This document shows, piece after piece, positions 29,709 through 32,441 of a stretch of DNA of 32,441 nt (position 1 is its first letter; every line of letters begins with the position of its first letter). The notes under the pieces are model-generated. The model did no database searches and was not told the origin of the DNA. It saw nothing but the letters and a program-made list of their open reading frames with translations. The position numbers were made by a program, and so were the translations under genes. Origin of the DNA: an uncultured Ruaniaceae bacterium (GTDB lineage: Bacteria; Actinomycetota; Actinomycetes; Actinomycetales; Beutenbergiaceae); contig CALKWS010000271.1 in NCBI GenBank assembly GCA_938004115.1, forward strand, positions 1 through 32,441. The letters are read 5' to 3'.

Positions 29709-30254
29709 ATGGAGGACCTGTTCCCCACGGTCGGCCGCTGGGCCAGTGGCTACGACCGCGAGGAGGTCGAGGAGTTCTTCGAACGCGCCAAGGCCGCCTA
29801 CGAGAACGGCGAGATCGAGATGAGCAGCGAGGAAGTGCGCACCGCCGCATTCGATCTGGTGCGGCACGGGTACGACCCCGCCGCCGTGGACGCCGCCCTG
29901 GACCGCCTGGAGGCGGCGTTCATCCAACGGGACCGCAGCGAGTTCGTCGCCACCCACAGCCAGGACGCCTGGATGGAGCAGGTGGCCGAGCGGGCCACCA
30001 CCCTGTACCCGCGGCTGGTGCGTCCCCGCGGGGAACGCTTCGCCCCGCCCGAACGCGGCCGCGGCTACCAGCGCGAGGCGGTGGACGACGCGCTGGACCG
30101 GCTGGTGGCCTACTTCGATGAAGGTGCCGAACTCACCGCCGCCGAGGTTCGCTCGGTCACCTTCCCCTCCGCGTCCCGCTCCCGCGCCTACGCCGAGGGA
30201 CCGGTGGACGCGTTCCTGGACCGGGCCATCGACATCCTGCTGGCGGTGGAGTGA
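29709..30254 (+). CDS. DivIVA-domain repeat protein
   Basis: This 181-residue protein is built from four copies of a short DivIVA N-terminal-like motif: GYDREEVEEFFERA, GYDPAAVDAALDRLEAAF, GYQREAVDDALDRLVAYF and AYAEGPVDAFLDRAIDIL. This matches the actinobacterial 'DivIVA domain repeat' family. True DivIVA/Wag31 is longer with a coiled coil, which is absent here. The function is not established; a role near the membrane or division site is only suggested by the name. ATG 29709 follows GAGGAGGAG (29694-29702) at 6-base spacing. The stop overlaps the dxr GTG (GTGA), so the two are coupled. The dxr neighbourhood is the usual place for this family. Confidence 0.88.
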   Translation: MEDLFPTVGRWASGYDREEVEEFFERAKAAYENGEIEMSSEEVRTAAFDLVRHGYDPAAVDAALDRLEAAFIQRDRSEFVATHSQDAWMEQVAERATTLYPRLVRPRGERFAPPERGRGYQREAVDDALDRLVAYFDEGAELTAAEVRSVTFPSASRSRAYAEGPVDAFLDRAIDILLAVE

Positions 30255-31423
30255 GCCGCTCCCTGGTCATCCTGGGCAGCACCGGCTCGATCGGCACCCA
30301 GGCACTGCAGGTGGTCGGTGCGCACCCGGACCGGTTCGACGTCGTCGGCCTGGCCGCGGGCGGCTCGAACCTGGACCTGCTCGCCGAGCAGATCCTCACC
30401 CATCGACCCACCGACGTGGCACTGGCCTCCGGTGACCCGCAGACCCTGCAGGAGATACTCCGGGCCCGCACGACCGGGCCGCCGCCCTCCGTGCGCATCA
30501 CCGCCGGTCCCGATGCCGTGGAGGCCCTCGCGGGCCTCGGGGTGGACGTGGTGCTCAACGGCGTCACCGGCTCGGTGGGCCTCGGCCCGACCCTGGCGGC
30601 CTTACGGGTCGGATCCACCCTGGCGCTGGCGAACAAGGAGTCGTTGGTCGCCGGGGGGCCACTGGTGCGAGCCGCCCAGCAGCACGCCGAGCAGATCGTG
30701 CCGGTGGACTCCGAACACTCCGCGATCGCCCAGGCCCTCCGCGGGGGCCGGCGCGCCGAGGTGCGCCGACTGGTGCTGACCGCATCCGGTGGCCCGTTCC
30801 GCGGGCGCACCCGGTCCGAGTTGGCCACCGTCACCCCCGCCGAGGCGCTGGCCCACCCGAACTTCGACATGGGCCTGGTGGTGACCACCAACTCCGCCAC
30901 CATGGTGAACAAGGGCCTGGAGGTGATCGAGGCCCACGTCCTGTTCGACGTGCCGCTGGAGCAGATCGAGGTGGTGGTCCACCCGGAGCAGCAGATCCAC
31001 TCCATGGTGGAGTTCCACGACGGCGCCACCCTCGCCCAGCTGGGGCCACCGCGCATGCTCGTACCGATCGCCCTGGGACTGTCGTGGCCGGACCGGCTAC
31101 CCGACGTCGATACGGCCACGGACTGGTCGGCGCCGCAGAGTTGGCAGTTCCTTCCCGTGGACGATGAAGCCTTCCCCGCCATCCGGCTAGCCCGCACCGC
31201 AGCGCGTGCCGGCACCACCTTCCCGGCGGTGTACAACGCCGCCAACGAGGAGTGTGTGGCGGCCTTCCACGGCGGGCAGATCCCCTTCACCGCTATCGTC
31301 GATACCGTGGCGGCGGTGCTGGACGAACACACCGGCGCCGCGGACATGACCCTCGAGGCGGTGGCCCGCGCCGAGGGCTGGGCCAGATCGCGGGCCCAGG
31401 ACCTGATCACGCGGTCCCGCTGA
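30251..31423 (+). CDS. dxr: 1-deoxy-D-xylulose 5-phosphate reductoisomerase
   Basis: Dxr converts DXP to MEP using NADPH, the first committed step of non-mevalonate isoprenoid synthesis. The 390-residue product has the dinucleotide motif GSTGSIG (9-15), LANKESLVAGG, the metal-binding VDSEHSAI, TASGGPFRG, TNSATMVNKGLEVIEAH and YNAANEECVAAF. In the flexible-loop region the sequence is AHPNFDMG; most Dxr have HPTW.MG, so the usual tryptophan is Phe here. The tryptophan flap contacts substrate and fosmidomycin in known enzymes, so this change may matter for inhibitor binding, as inference. GTG 30251 overlaps the upstream stop. Confidence 0.96.
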   Translation: MSRSLVILGSTGSIGTQALQVVGAHPDRFDVVGLAAGGSNLDLLAEQILTHRPTDVALASGDPQTLQEILRARTTGPPPSVRITAGPDAVEALAGLGVDVVLNGVTGSVGLGPTLAALRVGSTLALANKESLVAGGPLVRAAQQHAEQIVPVDSEHSAIAQALRGGRRAEVRRLVLTASGGPFRGRTRSELATVTPAEALAHPNFDMGLVVTTNSATMVNKGLEVIEAHVLFDVPLEQIEVVVHPEQQIHSMVEFHDGATLAQLGPPRMLVPIALGLSWPDRLPDVDTATDWSAPQSWQFLPVDDEAFPAIRLARTAARAGTTFPAVYNAANEECVAAFHGGQIPFTAIVDTVAAVLDEHTGAADMTLEAVARAEGWARSRAQDLITRSR

Positions 31424-31464
31424 CCCCGGTTCGTTCCCAGCCCCTGACCCCCGTTCATACCCAG
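31420..31464. repeat. Two imperfect 21-bp direct repeats between dxr and the SDR gene
   Basis: The 21-bp segment at 31420-31440, spanning the dxr stop, recurs at 31444-31464 with three mismatches, a 24-bp period. The second copy ends at the first bases of the SDR ribosome binding site. Confidence 0.6.
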
Positions 31465-31474
31465 GAGACCTGTC

Positions 31475-32287
31475 ATGCCAACCGCCCTGGTCACCGGCGC
31501 ATCCCGCGGGATCGGCGCCCACCTGGTCCGTGCGCTGACCGAGTCCGGCTGGCAGGTGGCGGCCCTGGCCCGGGACACCGGCCGGCTACAGCGCCTGGCC
31601 GAGGACCTGTCCGCTACCGGTCCGGCCGAATCCGGAGGCCCGCCCGCGGTGCTGCCGATCGGCTGCGACGTGACGGACGCGGCCCAGGTGGACTCCGCCG
31701 TCGACCGGACCCTGGAGGCCTACGGCCGGATCGAGGTCCTGATCAACAACGCCGGGCTGAACCACGCCGAGGCGCCGCTGTGGGAGGTCGACCCGCAGGA
31801 GTGGTGGGACGTGCTCCGGGTCAACGTCAACGGACCGTTCCTGCTCACCCGCGCCGTGGTCCCGCACATGATCGCGGCCGGTGGCGGGCGCGTCATCAAC
31901 ATCAACTCCGGATCGGGAACACGCGACAACGCCGAGAGCAGCGGTTACAACGCGTCCAAGAGCGCCCTGTTCCGCCTCACCGGTGCCACCGCCCTCGCCG
32001 GCGCCGAACACGATGTGTACGCCTTCGACCTCGCACCGGGAGTGGTCCGCACCGACATGACCGCGGTGATGAGGGCGCACGCCGATCGCACCGAGTGGAC
32101 CAGCCCCGAGCAGGTCAGTGACCTGGCCCTGGCGCTGGCCACGGGCCAGTTGGACGCCTACTCCGGCCGGATGGTGCGGGCCGGTGCCGACACCGTCGAA
32201 CGACTGCGGGCGCAGGCGTCCCGGCTCGGACCGGAGGACCGCAAACTCCGCCTCGTTCCCTGGGGCGAAGATGACCCGCTCGCCTGA
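31475..32287 (+). CDS. Short-chain dehydrogenase/reductase (SDR)
   Basis: This 270-residue cytoplasmic enzyme is a classical SDR. The nucleotide motif TGASRGIG is at 7-14, NNAG follows a CDVTDAA segment, the catalytic serine is in INSGSG, and the Y-x-x-x-K pair is Tyr158 and Lys162. An arginine at the end of the second strand (ARD) suggests NADP(H) preference. The C-terminal 50 residues, after PGVVRTDMT, are charged and less conserved. The substrate cannot be read. It is preceded by AGGAGACC (31463-31470) and overlaps the next gene by 17 bases. It follows dxr after 51 bases that hold a short repeat, so it may be read from the same transcript. Confidence 0.9.
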   Translation: MPTALVTGASRGIGAHLVRALTESGWQVAALARDTGRLQRLAEDLSATGPAESGGPPAVLPIGCDVTDAAQVDSAVDRTLEAYGRIEVLINNAGLNHAEAPLWEVDPQEWWDVLRVNVNGPFLLTRAVVPHMIAAGGGRVININSGSGTRDNAESSGYNASKSALFRLTGATALAGAEHDVYAFDLAPGVVRTDMTAVMRAHADRTEWTSPEQVSDLALALATGQLDAYSGRMVRAGADTVERLRAQASRLGPEDRKLRLVPWGEDDPLA

Positions 32288-32441
32288 CCGCGCGGTGCGG
32301 CCCGGTGACCGGGGTCCCGCAGACGAGCCGCCGCGCCGGCCGGGCAGCCCGCCGCCCCGACCCTTCGGGCCCCGCCTGCCGTGGGCGGACCTGCCCGACC
32401 CGGTGCGGGCGCAGGTGGAACAGGTGCTGGGTGCACCGGTG
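32271..32441 (+). CDS. N-terminal part of a possible phosphotransferase, cut by the window end
   Basis: An ATG at 32271 opens a frame of 57 codons that runs off the end. Thirty Pro/Arg-rich residues precede PRLPWADLPDPVRAQVEQVLGAPV. This resembles the opening of aminoglycoside-phosphotransferase-like proteins of actinobacteria (a Trp-x-x-Leu-Pro and a helix ending in Leu-Gly-x-x-Val), but the kinase motifs lie beyond the window. It overlaps the SDR gene by 17 bases, with GGGGCGAAG just upstream as a weak ribosome binding site. The family guess is tentative; the existence of a gene is likelier than its identity. Confidence 0.5.
   Translation, partial: MTRSPDRAVRPGDRGPADEPPRRPGSPPPRPFGPRLPWADLPDPVRAQVEQVLGAPV

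Overview
The window is a high-GC, gene-dense stretch of an actinobacterial chromosome. It carries the conserved smc-ftsY-ffh-rpsP-rimM-trmD-rplS-lepB-rnhB-yraN-comM-dprA-xerC-rpsB-tsf-pyrH-frr-cdsA-dxr gene order. The DUF2469 protein after rnhB, the DivIVA-repeat protein before dxr, long Ala/Glu-rich tails on S16 and S2, frequent GTG starts and several apparently leaderless genes all fit Actinomycetota. The order Micrococcales is my best guess, but only from general resemblance; I cannot name a genus. I see no tRNA, rRNA, CRISPR array, transposase or prophage.

Layout. 1-4.6 kb: a short direct repeat, a small acidic protein, the SMC chromosome-organising ATPase and a small membrane protein. 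4.6-10 kb: both SRP-type GTPases (ftsY, ffh), separated by a minus-strand STAS protein and a TetR-type regulator, then an amidohydrolase behind ffh. 10.1-13.9 kb: an accessory five-gene operon (YtrA-type GntR regulator, ABC ATPase, six-TM protein, second ABC ATPase, ABC-2 permease) with a perfect inverted-repeat operator candidate at its promoter. 14.0-18.1 kb: translation and export genes (rpsP, KH protein, rimM, a trmD-acetyltransferase fusion, rplS, lepB). 18.1-23.8 kb: nucleic-acid genes (rnhB, DUF2469, yraN, comM/yifB, dprA, xerC). 23.8-24.4 kb: a minus-strand M23 endopeptidase. 24.7-32.4 kb: rpsB-tsf behind a structured leader, pyrH-frr-cdsA, a DivIVA-repeat protein with dxr, then a short-chain dehydrogenase overlapping the start of a gene that runs off the end.

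How the genes work together. Most are housekeeping: co-translational targeting (FtsY, Ffh) and signal cleavage (LepB); ribosome assembly and tRNA modification (S16, RimM, TrmD, L19, S2, EF-Ts, RRF); DNA processing and segregation (SMC, XerC, DprA, ComM, RNase HII); and precursor supply (PyrH, CdsA, Dxr). Stops and starts overlap as ATGA or GTGA at many junctions, which indicates coupled translation.

Most unusual items: a full-length TrmD fused to a PaiA-like GNAT domain; the GntR/double-ABC operon with its palindrome; a roughly 220-nt rpsB leader with three perfect hairpins and a palindrome abutting the -10; a 15-codon reading frame that may lead into lepB; an approximately 50-residue insertion in RNase HII; and rlmN missing from between cdsA and the DivIVA/dxr pair, where I would expect it. 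Start sites, promoters and hairpins were read by eye and not computed.
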